Below, piece after piece: positions 7,952-16,462 of a stretch of DNA of 64,000 bases (position 1 is its first letter; every line of letters begins with the position of its first letter). A model generated the notes under the pieces. That model was not told the origin of the DNA, ran no database searches, and saw nothing but the letters and a program-made list of their open reading frames with translations. A program made the translations under genes and the position numbers. The stretch spans positions 62,001 to 126,000 of the forward strand of contig NZ_FWXU01000006.1 of the NCBI RefSeq assembly GCF_900176345.1, given 5' to 3'. This DNA is from Rhizobium sp. RU36D. Its GTDB lineage: Bacteria > Pseudomonadota > Alphaproteobacteria > Rhizobiales > Rhizobiaceae.

Positions 7952-8980
7952 ATGAAGGAACTTTCCGCAGGCGAACTGGCAAGACGCGTCTTGCAGCTGT
8001 TCGTCAGTTTGTTCATCCTGCTATGCGTCACGTTCCTTATCGGCCGTGTCCTGCCGACCGATCCGGTCGGCGCGATCGTCGGCGAGCTGGCTGACCCCGC
8101 CGCCTACAAGGCGATGCGGGAGAAGCTGGGTCTCGACCTGCCGCTTTACGAGCAGTTCTTCATCTATCTGAAAGGCCTGCTGCAGGGCGATTTCGGTCAG
8201 GCGATCCTGACCGGCAATTCCGTCGTCCAGGACATGTGGCAGGCCTTTCCGGCCACCTTCGAACTGGCGACGCTGGCCGTCATCATATCCACCTTCGTCG
8301 GCGTGCCGCTGGGACTTGCAGCCGCCCTGTTCCGCGACAGCTTCATCGACAAGTTCGCCCGCGTGGTGGCGCTGGTCGGCCATTCCATTCCGGTCTTCTG
8401 GTTTGGCATCGTCGGACTGGTGGTCTTCTATGCCATGCTGGACTGGGTCGGTGGCCCGGGCCGCATCGATGTCTTCTACGAGGGCATGGTCGATCCCGTG
8501 ACCGGCATGTTGCTGATCGACAGCCTCATTGCGGGCGAGACCGATATCTTCTGGAATGCGCTGTCCCACATCATCCTGCCGGCGAGCATCCTGGCCTACA
8601 TGGCCATGGCCTATATCACCCGCATGACTCGCAGCTTCACGCTGGAGCAATTGAGCCAGGACTATGTGATCGCCGCGCGGGCCAAAGGCGCGGGGCCGGC
8701 CCGCACCGTCATCCATCATGTCCTGCCCAATATCGCCGTGCAGCTCATCACGGTGCTCGCCATTTCTTACGGCAACCTGCTGGAGGGTGCGGTGGTGACA
8801 GAGATCGTGTTTTCCTGGCCGGGGATCGGCCAATACATGACAAACGCGCTGATGATCGGCGACATGAATGCCGTGCTGGCGGCCACGATCGTTGTCGGCT
8901 TCGTCTTCATGCTGCTCAATTTCATTGCGGATATCGCCTATGCCCTGCTTGATCCGCGCACCCGGGAGGCCACCCGATGA
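7952..8980 (+). CDS. ABC transporter permease, DppB/OppB type
   Basis: A 342-residue inner-membrane permease with N-terminal helix (LQLFVSLFILLCVTFLIGRV), the family-typical LPTDPVGAIVGELADPAAY and LGLDLPLYEQFFIYLKGLL region and five further membrane segments. The EAA loop that contacts the ATPase reads ARAKGAGPARTVIHHVLPN. It follows the binding protein by 18 bases and overlaps the next permease by 4 bases (ATGA), so the pair is translationally coupled. Confidence 0.93.
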   Translation: MKELSAGELARRVLQLFVSLFILLCVTFLIGRVLPTDPVGAIVGELADPAAYKAMREKLGLDLPLYEQFFIYLKGLLQGDFGQAILTGNSVVQDMWQAFPATFELATLAVIISTFVGVPLGLAAALFRDSFIDKFARVVALVGHSIPVFWFGIVGLVVFYAMLDWVGGPGRIDVFYEGMVDPVTGMLLIDSLIAGETDIFWNALSHIILPASILAYMAMAYITRMTRSFTLEQLSQDYVIAARAKGAGPARTVIHHVLPNIAVQLITVLAISYGNLLEGAVVTEIVFSWPGIGQYMTNALMIGDMNAVLAATIVVGFVFMLLNFIADIAYALLDPRTREATR

Positions 8981-9882
8981 ACAATGTCCTTCCGTCAGAC
9001 GCAGCGACGCTCGTTGCTCCGCCGCTCGCCACGCGTTTCTGGCTCTCGCTGCGCCGGACGCTTGCCAAGCTGGCTGAAGAGCCGCTCGGCCTCGTCGGCT
9101 TCATCATCATCGGCATCCTGCTGGTGGTCGCGCTTTTCGCGCCGCTGATCGCGCCTTTCGATCCGGCGGCCCAGACGCTTTCCAATGCGCTGCAGCCACC
9201 GAGCTGGACGCATCTTGCTGGGACGGACGAGTTCGGCCGCGACATCTTCAGCCGCCTCATCCATGGCTCGCGCATCACCATCCAGACGATCTTCTCCGTG
9301 TCGATCATCGTCGGACCTATCGGGCTTGCGATCGGTGTCGTGGCCGGCTTTTTCGGCGGACGCATCGACGCGATCCTGATGCGGGCCACGGATATCGTGC
9401 TGTCCTTCCCCTCGCTGATCCTGGCTCTGGCCTTTGCCGCAGCGCTCGGCGCCAGCCTGTCGACTGCGATCATCGCCATTTCGCTCACCGCCTGGCCGCC
9501 GATTGCACGGCTGGCGCGTGCCGAGGCGCTTGTGGTGCGCAATGCCGATTATGTGGCGGCGGCGCAGCTCTATGGCGCAAGCCCGATGCGCATCCTGTTC
9601 TTCTATATCGCGCCGATGTGCATTCCCTCCGTCATCGTGCGGCTGACGCTGAACATGGCTGGTATCATCCTGACCGCGGCCTCCCTCGGCTTCCTCGGGC
9701 TTGGCGCCCAGCCGCCGGCGCCCGAATGGGGCGCGATGATCTCCAGCGGCCGCAAGTTCATGCTCGATTACTGGTGGGTTGCGGTCATGCCCGGCATCGC
9801 CATCCTGCTCACCAGCCTCGCCTTCAATATCGTTGGAGATACGCTCCGCGACATCCTGGATCCGCGACATGCAAGATCGTGA
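8977..9882 (+). CDS. ABC transporter permease, DppC/OppC type
   Basis: A 301-residue permease with the OppC-type N-terminal cytoplasmic tail, first membrane helix (GLVGFIIIGILLVVALFAPL) and the conserved periplasmic segment WTHLAGTDEFGRDIFSRLIH. The EAA loop is AAQLYGASPMRILFFYIAPM. It pairs with the preceding DppB-type permease to form the membrane channel. Its 3' end overlaps the ATPase gene by 14 bases. Confidence 0.93.
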   Translation: MNNVLPSDAATLVAPPLATRFWLSLRRTLAKLAEEPLGLVGFIIIGILLVVALFAPLIAPFDPAAQTLSNALQPPSWTHLAGTDEFGRDIFSRLIHGSRITIQTIFSVSIIVGPIGLAIGVVAGFFGGRIDAILMRATDIVLSFPSLILALAFAAALGASLSTAIIAISLTAWPPIARLARAEALVVRNADYVAAAQLYGASPMRILFFYIAPMCIPSVIVRLTLNMAGIILTAASLGFLGLGAQPPAPEWGAMISSGRKFMLDYWWVAVMPGIAILLTSLAFNIVGDTLRDILDPRHARS

Positions 9883-10720
9883 CACTTCCCCGATTCTCTC
9901 CGTCCGCAATCTCGATGTCCGCTTTGGACGCAATGCGATTGCCGCTGTCTCCGGCGTGAGCTTCGACGTGGGACGCGAACGTGTCGGCATCGTCGGCGAA
10001 TCCGGTTCCGGCAAGTCGACGACCGGCCGCGCCGTCATGCGGCTCCTGCCGCCCAAGGCCGTCGTCACGGCCGACAGGCTGGATTTCCTCGGGCAGGACA
10101 TGCTGGCAAAGACCGGCCGCCAGATGGATGCGCTGCGGGGCAAGGATATGGCCCTGATCATGCAGGACCCGCGCTATTCGCTCAATCCCGTGCTGACGAT
10201 CGGCAAGCAGATTGCCGAATCGGCGATGCTGCATCTCGGGCTTGGTGGCAAAGCCGCCCTGGATGCCGCCCGCGCCATGCTGACGAGGGTGCGCATCGCT
10301 GATCCCGACCGGGTGATGGCCCAGTATCCGCACCAGATTTCCGGCGGCATGGGTCAGCGCGTGATGATCGCCATGATGCTGATTGCCAAGCCGAAGCTGG
10401 TGATCGCCGACGAGCCGACCTCGGCGCTCGATGTCAGCGTGCGCAAGGACGTCCTCGTGTTGCTCGATGAATTGGTCCGGGAAAACAGTTCCGGCCTGAT
10501 CCTGATCAGCCACGATATCCGCATGGTCGCGGCATTCTGCCAGCGCATCATCGTCATGTATCGCGGCAAGGCTGTCGAGGAACTAGTGAGCCTTGAAGCG
10601 GCGCAGCACCCTTATACGCGGGCGCTGATCGCAGCCATGCCTGATCCCCGCCACCCGGTCCGCCGTCTTGCCGTCATGGATCGGGCTGCTCTCGACGCGG
10701 CGGCGGAGGTGACACGATGA
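9869..10720 (+). CDS. ABC transporter ATP-binding protein, DppD type
   Basis: A 283-residue ATPase with Walker A GESGSGKST, signature ISGGMGQR, Walker B LVIADEPT and switch His in LISHDIR. Phe at the Q-loop neighbourhood is replaced by IMQDPRYSLNPV, as usual for DppD. It is shorter than typical DppD (about 325 residues) and has only a short C-terminal oligopeptide-family tail. The start ATG at 9869 sits inside the preceding permease gene and has no strong ribosome site of its own, so translation is probably coupled. It forms a heterodimer with the next gene product. Confidence 0.9.
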   Translation: MQDRDTSPILSVRNLDVRFGRNAIAAVSGVSFDVGRERVGIVGESGSGKSTTGRAVMRLLPPKAVVTADRLDFLGQDMLAKTGRQMDALRGKDMALIMQDPRYSLNPVLTIGKQIAESAMLHLGLGGKAALDAARAMLTRVRIADPDRVMAQYPHQISGGMGQRVMIAMMLIAKPKLVIADEPTSALDVSVRKDVLVLLDELVRENSSGLILISHDIRMVAAFCQRIIVMYRGKAVEELVSLEAAQHPYTRALIAAMPDPRHPVRRLAVMDRAALDAAAEVTR

Positions 10721-11454
10721 TCAAGGTTGAAAAGCTGCGCGTCACCTTCGGCAGGGATGCCGCCATGCATACTGTCGTTCGCGACGTCGATCTTGAGGTG
10801 CGGCGAGGTGAAACGCTTGGCATCGTCGGCGAATCCGGCTGCGGCAAGTCCACGCTGTTGCGATCGCTGGCCGGGCTGGAACGCGGCTGGACCGGCCGCA
10901 TCTCGTTTGACGGCAGGGAGGTCGGCCGGCAGCGCAGCCGCGAGGAGTTGAAACTGGCGCAGATGGTGTTCCAGGACCCCTATGGCTCCCTGCACCCGCG
11001 CCACCGCATCGGCACGGCGCTTGCCGAACCGCTGCGCGCCATGGGTCTGGGCGACGACCAAGCCCGTGTGCTGCAGGCGCTGAGGCAGGTGGGCCTGCCG
11101 CTGGAATTCGCCCATCGTTTCCCGCATGAGCTTTCCGGCGGGCAGCGCCAGCGCGTGGCGATTGCCCGTGCGCTGATCCTTGCGCCACCTATCCTGTTGC
11201 TCGACGAGCCGACATCCGCGCTCGATGTCTCCATCCAGGCGGAGGTGCTGAACCTGCTGGCCGACCAGCGCGAAGAGCGAAACCTGACACTGGTGCTTGT
11301 CAGTCATGACCTGGCGGTGATTGCCCATATGTGCGATCGCGTTCTGGTCATGAAGGATGGCGTGTTCGTGGACGAGCTGACAAAGGAAGACCTGCGGCAG
11401 GGCATAACCCATCACGCCTATGCCAGGGAATTGTTCGAGGCGACGGTTATGTAG
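10717..11454 (+). CDS. ABC transporter ATP-binding protein, DppF type
   Basis: A 245-residue ATPase with Walker A GESGCGKST, Q-loop VFQDPYGSLHPR, signature LSGGQRQR and Walker B LLLDEPTSALD. It overlaps the previous gene by 4 bases (ATGA) and ends the importer operon. It lacks the usual C-terminal extension of DppF (about 80 residues shorter than the family average), so the transporter uses minimal ATPase subunits. No clear hairpin terminator follows. Confidence 0.9.
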   Translation: MIKVEKLRVTFGRDAAMHTVVRDVDLEVRRGETLGIVGESGCGKSTLLRSLAGLERGWTGRISFDGREVGRQRSREELKLAQMVFQDPYGSLHPRHRIGTALAEPLRAMGLGDDQARVLQALRQVGLPLEFAHRFPHELSGGQRQRVAIARALILAPPILLLDEPTSALDVSIQAEVLNLLADQREERNLTLVLVSHDLAVIAHMCDRVLVMKDGVFVDELTKEDLRQGITHHAYARELFEATVM

Positions 11455-11631
11455 ATATCCCGGAAGGGTCAGCGTGCCTGAGGCGGCCATGCCGGCTCCT
11501 GCAGCGGTGCCATCGGCGATAGGGCGTTGATCACAAAGGCGATCCGGTGGCCGGTGCCATGACACAATTGTCGTGTGCAAGTATGGCCTAACGGTCAAAA
11601 ACATGCGATGCGTGTCGCCGAAAGGTTGGCG
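11455..11631. other. Start of a 660-bp gap between importer operon and secDF
   Basis: No recognised gene lies between 11454 and 12116. The near-palindrome around ACAATTGT (centre about 11569) is the only symmetric element noticed. The rest of the gap holds one weak reading frame, given separately, and no obvious terminator. Confidence 0.4.
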
Positions 11632-12033
11632 ATGAAACAAATCCGGTCGAGACAAGGTCAGTGCACATGGTACGCCCGATGGGTCGATGCCTTCGTTTTG
11701 ACTGTCTTCGTCTCCATATTGTCGCTTGTTGGCGGCACTATTGGCCGCGATATCGGTTTGGCCGCCGCGAACCCATCTTCCATTGCAGGCCCTGAAAGCG
11801 GCAAGATTCACGCGTCGGCGCAGACCGACAGTCGGATGCTCATGGCGTCCGATCAGTCCAACCGGCACAAGGCGCGGCCCCAGCCGCCGCTGGACGACTG
11901 TCTGCTGCCTGATGATTTTGCTCTTGTCTTGTGCCGGCACGGACAGGTTCGGCAACAGGCGCCATCGTTCGTATGGGTCCAATACCCGGCCCTGGCCTAC
12001 CGGTCGCGCGCGCCGCCACTTTTCAGCATCTGA
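11632..12033 (+). CDS. Doubtful small membrane protein
   Basis: A possible 133-residue protein not recognised from any family. In its favour: ATG at 11632 preceded by AAAGG at a suitable distance, and one hydrophobic helix (VDAFVLTVFVSILSLVGGTI, residues about 18-37). Against it: the C-terminal half is rich in Arg, Pro and Gln, looks like translated non-coding DNA, and other frames are open too. It may be decayed sequence or the leader of secDF. Confidence 0.25.
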   Translation: MKQIRSRQGQCTWYARWVDAFVLTVFVSILSLVGGTIGRDIGLAAANPSSIAGPESGKIHASAQTDSRMLMASDQSNRHKARPQPPLDDCLLPDDFALVLCRHGQVRQQAPSFVWVQYPALAYRSRAPPLFSI

Positions 12034-12115
12034 TATCTCTGCCGGCCATCCCTGATGGCTCCGATGAATGGCGCCGTGGTTTTTCTCCGCGCGTGCCGAT
12101 TGCTGGAATCCTTTG

Positions 12116-14635
12116 ATGAAAAACTCTCCGTTCAAGATCGCGAGCTACCTGTTCGTGATCCTCCTGGGGCTGCTGATAGCCCTGCCAAACATTTTGCCGG
12201 ATGGCGCTCTTTCCAAGCTGCCAAGCTGGTTGCCCCATCAAAGAGTGTCGCTCGGTCTCGACCTGCGCGGTGGCTCTCACCTCGTGCTTGAGGTCGATCA
12301 GCAATCCCTCGAAGACGAATGGCTGCAAAGCCTGGTGCAGGAGGCGCGTACCGGCCTGCGCGAGGCGCAGGTTGATACAAAATCTGTTCGCCGTGACGGA
12401 AAAGCCGTGGTGATCGTGCTGGCCGATGGCGCGGCTCTCGATACCGCGCGCGAGGCCATGGCGAAGCTGAACAGCCCGATCAGCACCGGGCTTGGCGCCG
12501 GTCGGCAGGAACTCGACATCACCACCTCAGGCGGCAACACCCTGCGGATGGCGCCCAACGAGAGCGGTATTGCCGCGCGCATGAGCAATGCCGTCGACCA
12601 GAGCCTGGAGGTCATCCGCCAGCGTGTCGACCAGGTCGGCGTTGCCGAACCCACCATCCAGCGTGTCGGCACGGACCGGGTGCTGGTTCAGCTTCCGGGC
12701 GAGCAGGATCCGTCCAATCTGCGCGCGCTTCTGGGTTCCACCGCCAAGATGAGCTTCCACCTGCTTGGCCAGGAAGGCGAGCCGGGCGTGCGCGTCATGG
12801 AAGACGAGGAGGGGCAGCGCTATCCGGTGCAGGCACAGGTGCTCTTGTCGGGGGACCGGCTGACCGATGCGCGCGTGGCCTTTGACCCGCAAAACAACCA
12901 GCCGGTGGTGTCCTTCCGCTTCGACCAGGCCGGCGCCAGCCGCTTTGCCCAGGTGACGCAGCAGAATGTCGGCCGGCCGTTTGCCATCGTGCTTGATGAC
13001 AAGGTGCTGAGCGCGCCTGTCATCCGTGAACCGATTACGGGTGGCTCCGGACAGATTTCCGGCTCGTTCAGCGTCGAGCAGGCCAATACGCTGGCCGCGC
13101 TGCTGCGGGCAGGGGCGCTACCGGCAAAGCTCACTGTAATCGAGGAGCGGACCGTCGGCGCCGATCTCGGTGGAGACGCCATTGAGATGGGCATCGTCTC
13201 GGGTCTTGCAGGCTTTGGCCTTGTGGTGGCCTTCATCCTGGCGCTCTACGGCACCTGGGGCCTGCTCGCGGTACTGGCACTGACGCTCAACGTGATCCTC
13301 ACCTTTGCCGGCCTCACCCTTCTCGGGGCGACGCTGACGCTTCCCGGCATCGCCGGCATCGTGCTCGGCATCGGCTTGGCGGTGGATGCGAACGTCCTGA
13401 TCAATGAACGTATCCGGGAAGAGGTCGGCAAGGGTCGGGGTGCCTTCGCCGCCATCGACCAGGGTTTCAACAAGGCCTATTCGACCATCATCGATAGCAA
13501 CGTGACGGCGCTGATCGCAACCGTGCTTCTGTTCTACTTCGGCTCGGGTCCCGTCCGCGGCTTTGCCGTCACCATGGGTCTCGGCATTGCGATCTCCATG
13601 TTCACGGCCGTTTCCGTCGTTCGGGTCGCGATGGTCGCGATTGCCGGACGCTACCGGCTGAAGAGCATCAACATCAGGCCGTTGTTGCCGTTCAAGCTGA
13701 TCAAGGACGGCACGAAAATCGACTTCATGAAGGCGCGGCTGTTCGGCATCGGCGTCTCCGCCGTGCTGTCGATCTCGTCCATTGTGTTGTTCATCACCCC
13801 CGGCCTGAATTACGGCGTCGATTTCAAGGGCGGCATCCAGCTTGAAGTCGTGACGCAAGGCCCGGCGGATCTCGGCGGATTGCGTTCGGGTCTGGAAACG
13901 CTGGGGCTGGGCGAGGTCGCCTTGCAGGAGTTTGGCGATTCCAACCACGTCATGCTGCGTCTTGAGCGTCAGCCAGGCGGCGAAGAGGCCCAGACGGCTG
14001 CCGTGACCAAGGTGCGGGAGACCATCCAGACTATTGATGCTTCCGCCAAGATCGAAAAGACCGAAGTGGTCGGACCGAAGGTGAGCGGGGAACTGGCGCA
14101 GGCCGGCTTCATGTCCGTCGTGCTCGCGTCGCTTGCCATGCTGGTCTATATCTGGGTGCGGTTCGACTGGCCGTTTGCGGTGGGAGCAATCGCGACCCTG
14201 GTTCTCGACGTGACGAAGACAATCGGCTTCTTTGCCCTGACCGGCCTCGACTTCAACCTGACGGCCATTGCCGCCTTGCTGACCCTGGTCGGATATTCGG
14301 TCAACGACAAGGTCGTCGTTTACGACCGCATGCGCGAGAACATGCGGCTCTACAAGGCGATGCCGTTCCGCGACCTGATCAACCTCTCGATCAACGAGAC
14401 CTTGGCGCGAAGCCTCTACACATCGGCGACGGCGCTTCTGGCGATGGTGCCGATGGCGATCTGGGGCGGCAGCGCAGTGGAGAGCTTTGCTGTTCCCATG
14501 GTGTTCGGCATCATCATCGCGGCGTCCTCGTCGGTGTTCATCGCCGCTCCGATCCTGCTGTTCCTTGGCGATTGGCGTACGAGGCGGCAGAAGAGTCGCG
14601 AGGAACAGGCGGCTGAGGTGCTGCCCGCGCAGTGA
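12116..14635 (+). CDS. secDF: Protein translocase subunit SecDF (fused)
   Basis: An 839-residue fusion of SecD (about residues 1-510) and SecF (about 538-830), membrane proteins that use proton motive force to pull secreted proteins across SecYEG. The N-terminal helix is SYLFVILLGLLIALPNILP, followed by SLGLDLRGGSHLVLEVD, the SecD P1 domain, and the membrane motif VDANVLINERIREE near residue 424. The SecF half has NYGVDFKGG, LTLVGYSVNDKVVVYDRMRE and the final membrane bundle. Fusion in one chain is common in Rhizobiales. I chose the ATG at 12116, directly before the helix. It is a single-gene unit; yajC and yidC are not nearby. Confidence 0.95.
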   Translation: MKNSPFKIASYLFVILLGLLIALPNILPDGALSKLPSWLPHQRVSLGLDLRGGSHLVLEVDQQSLEDEWLQSLVQEARTGLREAQVDTKSVRRDGKAVVIVLADGAALDTAREAMAKLNSPISTGLGAGRQELDITTSGGNTLRMAPNESGIAARMSNAVDQSLEVIRQRVDQVGVAEPTIQRVGTDRVLVQLPGEQDPSNLRALLGSTAKMSFHLLGQEGEPGVRVMEDEEGQRYPVQAQVLLSGDRLTDARVAFDPQNNQPVVSFRFDQAGASRFAQVTQQNVGRPFAIVLDDKVLSAPVIREPITGGSGQISGSFSVEQANTLAALLRAGALPAKLTVIEERTVGADLGGDAIEMGIVSGLAGFGLVVAFILALYGTWGLLAVLALTLNVILTFAGLTLLGATLTLPGIAGIVLGIGLAVDANVLINERIREEVGKGRGAFAAIDQGFNKAYSTIIDSNVTALIATVLLFYFGSGPVRGFAVTMGLGIAISMFTAVSVVRVAMVAIAGRYRLKSINIRPLLPFKLIKDGTKIDFMKARLFGIGVSAVLSISSIVLFITPGLNYGVDFKGGIQLEVVTQGPADLGGLRSGLETLGLGEVALQEFGDSNHVMLRLERQPGGEEAQTAAVTKVRETIQTIDASAKIEKTEVVGPKVSGELAQAGFMSVVLASLAMLVYIWVRFDWPFAVGAIATLVLDVTKTIGFFALTGLDFNLTAIAALLTLVGYSVNDKVVVYDRMRENMRLYKAMPFRDLINLSINETLARSLYTSATALLAMVPMAIWGGSAVESFAVPMVFGIIIAASSSVFIAAPILLFLGDWRTRRQKSREEQAAEVLPAQ

Positions 14636-14697
14636 TGCGATAAGATCCTTGAAGACAAGAACCACGCCGTTGCAAAGCGGCGTGGTCAGACGTGCGG

Positions 14698-15546
14698 TCA
14701 CTCGATATCGCCGAGTTCCTCGTGGATCCCTGCGATGATCTCCGCCCGCTGCTCGGCCGATTTGCCCACCTGCGCGGCGAACGTCAGCGCCAGCAGGCGG
14801 ATCGCGCTCATGACCGTGGTATGAGAGGCTCCAAGCGCGAAGCTCGCAACGTGGCAGGGTAGCACGACACGGGAATAGCGTTGTGCCTCCAGCATGGAGG
14901 TCCGATCCGTCACCGTGATCACCGACAGCCGGCTGGTGGCGGCATAGCTCAGTATCGGCTTCAGAATGGGCTGATGGGGCGGAAGCGTCACCAGCAGCAA
15001 CACGTCCTTCGGCCCGGTCATGGCCAGATCCTCGGCCCAGGAACCCTGGTTGATGCCCAGGATCATCACGCTATGCCGCAGCCGTGAGAACATCAGGCGC
15101 GTGTATCGCGCGACGCCCTCTTCCGTGCCGAGCCCCAGCACCCAGACCCGGGGAGCGGCGGCCAGAAGCTCGGCCGCCTCGCGCACCTTGTCGGAGCGCA
15201 TCTCCTCAAATGTTTTGGTGAGGTTGCGCAATTCGAGTTCGAGATGCGCGCCGATGGTGCGTCCCAGCGCCACCTGTTCCGATTTCGCCAGGGAATATTC
15301 GTAGGGTTCGGTCCGGTTCCGCTCCTCGCGGGCCTGAAGCTTGACCTCGTTGAAATCGGCGTAACCAAGATGCTGGAAGAACCGCGCTGCCGTCGCCTTG
15401 GAAACACCGGCCATTTCCGCGATTTCCGTCGCCGAATGGGTGAGGATGTCGTCCTGGCGGTCGAGGATCAGCTGGGCAAGCTTCTGCTCCCCGGCTGTCA
15501 GCCGGGCATAGCGTTCCTGGATGCGCAACACGAGACGCGATGCCAT
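14698..15546 (-). CDS. MurR/RpiR family transcriptional regulator
   Basis: A 282-residue regulator with an N-terminal HTH_6 domain (LTAGEQKLAQLILDRQDDIL, then SATEIAEMAGVSKATAARFF) and a C-terminal SIS sugar-isomerase fold (WVLGLGTEEGVARYTRLMFS, then VLLLVTLPPHQPILKPILSYA). SIS domains in this family sense phosphosugars, but some members sense other metabolites. The start at 15546 has GGGAGGG just upstream. It is divergent from the operon beginning at 15651, with repeated TGAAAC half-sites in the gap, so it most likely controls that operon. Confidence 0.9.
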   Translation of the reverse strand: MASRLVLRIQERYARLTAGEQKLAQLILDRQDDILTHSATEIAEMAGVSKATAARFFQHLGYADFNEVKLQAREERNRTEPYEYSLAKSEQVALGRTIGAHLELELRNLTKTFEEMRSDKVREAAELLAAAPRVWVLGLGTEEGVARYTRLMFSRLRHSVMILGINQGSWAEDLAMTGPKDVLLLVTLPPHQPILKPILSYAATSRLSVITVTDRTSMLEAQRYSRVVLPCHVASFALGASHTTVMSAIRLLALTFAAQVGKSAEQRAEIIAGIHEELGDIE

Positions 15547-15601
15547 TTTCCCTCCCGTTTCCGGTTCAGCATAAAAAAGATTAGCAGCCCTCTTGCAATA
15601 A

Positions 15602-15637
15602 TGAAACTGCTGTTTCACAGTTATGAAACGTTGAAAC
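15602..15637. promoter_or_regulatory. RpiR-type operator: four TGAAAC half-sites
   Basis: TGAAAC (15602-15607), TGCT, GTTTCA (15612-15617) is a perfect inverted repeat. Two more TGAAAC copies follow at 15624-15629 and 15632-15637, 8 bp apart. The cluster lies in the 104-bp gap between the divergent RpiR regulator and the first enzyme gene. TGAAA-type inverted repeats are typical for this regulator family, which supports the assignment. Confidence 0.65.
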
Positions 15638-15650
15638 GAAGGGGCGGCAG

Positions 15651-16388
15651 TTGTCACAATCGCGTATCATCCGGCAGCGCATCTGGGATCGCCTGAAAGA
15701 GGTGGCCCGGCCGGACACGCGGTTTCACCTGCGTTTCAGCGAATTCATTCCGGACTTCGAGGGGGTGGAAGCGGCCACCGATCGGCTGACGCAATTGCCG
15801 GCCTATCGAGACAGCAAGCTGGTATTCGTCACGCCCGACAATTCGATGACCGAACTGCGTCGTCGACTGATTGTCGAGGGCAAGCCGCTCGTCATGTCCA
15901 CCTACAACATGCAGCGAGGTTTTCTCTATCTTGCGCCCGGCATAGTGCCGCCGAAGGCCGCGGTTTTTGCCGCGTGGCTGGATGGCATGGAGCATTTCGC
16001 AAGACCGGTCGACCTGGCGGAACTCACCCGAATCGGCCGTTTCGATTTCCTGGCAACCGGTGCATCGGCGGTCACGCTGGATGGCATCCGCTTCGGCAAG
16101 GGCCACACCTATTTCGACATGGAATGGGGCATGTTCACCGATCTCGGCCTGGTTGACGAGGCGACGCCGGTGGCTGCCGTGGTCCATGACGTTCAGGTGG
16201 TTGACGACCAGCTCAGCCCGAGCGCCACCGATATCCAGGTGAACTATATCGCGACGCCACAATGCCTGCACCGGGTCGAACGGACCGGCCGGAGACCCCG
16301 GGGGATCCGCTGGGACCTGATGAGCGAGCGGGAAATATCAGAAACGCCACCCCTGAAAGAACTTGCACGCATGCGAGGCCTTCTCTGA
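15651..16388 (+). CDS. 5-formyltetrahydrofolate cyclo-ligase-like protein (paralog A)
   Basis: A 245-residue COG0212-type protein. The pattern IRQRIWDRLKEVARPDTRFH, then FDFLATGASAVTLDGIRFGKG and HTYFDMEWG matches the cyclo-ligase fold, whose canonical motif GxRLGxGxGYYD appears here as GIRFGKGHTYFD. Classical enzymes close 5-formyl-THF to methenyl-THF using ATP; this branch differs at the active loop, so the substrate may be another formylated or pterin-like compound. A second, different paralog is encoded at 19868 at the other end of the same operon. The start is GTG or TTG-like in context (position 15651), just after the operator region. Confidence 0.78.
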   Translation: MSQSRIIRQRIWDRLKEVARPDTRFHLRFSEFIPDFEGVEAATDRLTQLPAYRDSKLVFVTPDNSMTELRRRLIVEGKPLVMSTYNMQRGFLYLAPGIVPPKAAVFAAWLDGMEHFARPVDLAELTRIGRFDFLATGASAVTLDGIRFGKGHTYFDMEWGMFTDLGLVDEATPVAAVVHDVQVVDDQLSPSATDIQVNYIATPQCLHRVERTGRRPRGIRWDLMSEREISETPPLKELARMRGLL

Positions 16389-16462
16389 GGGGCGGTGACA
16401 GCGCCTTGAACTTCCAACCCAAGACCAAGACCAGCAAAACCAACAATAGGGAACAGCGACCG

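Noticed and set aside
10612..12135. Long minus-strand open frame
   Set aside because: It is antisense to a clear ABC ATPase gene and rich in Arg, Gln and His, as typical for the complement of GC-rich coding DNA.
13118..14701. Long minus-strand open frame opposite secDF
   Set aside because: Antisense shadow with His/Asp/Arg-rich composition and no recognisable domain.
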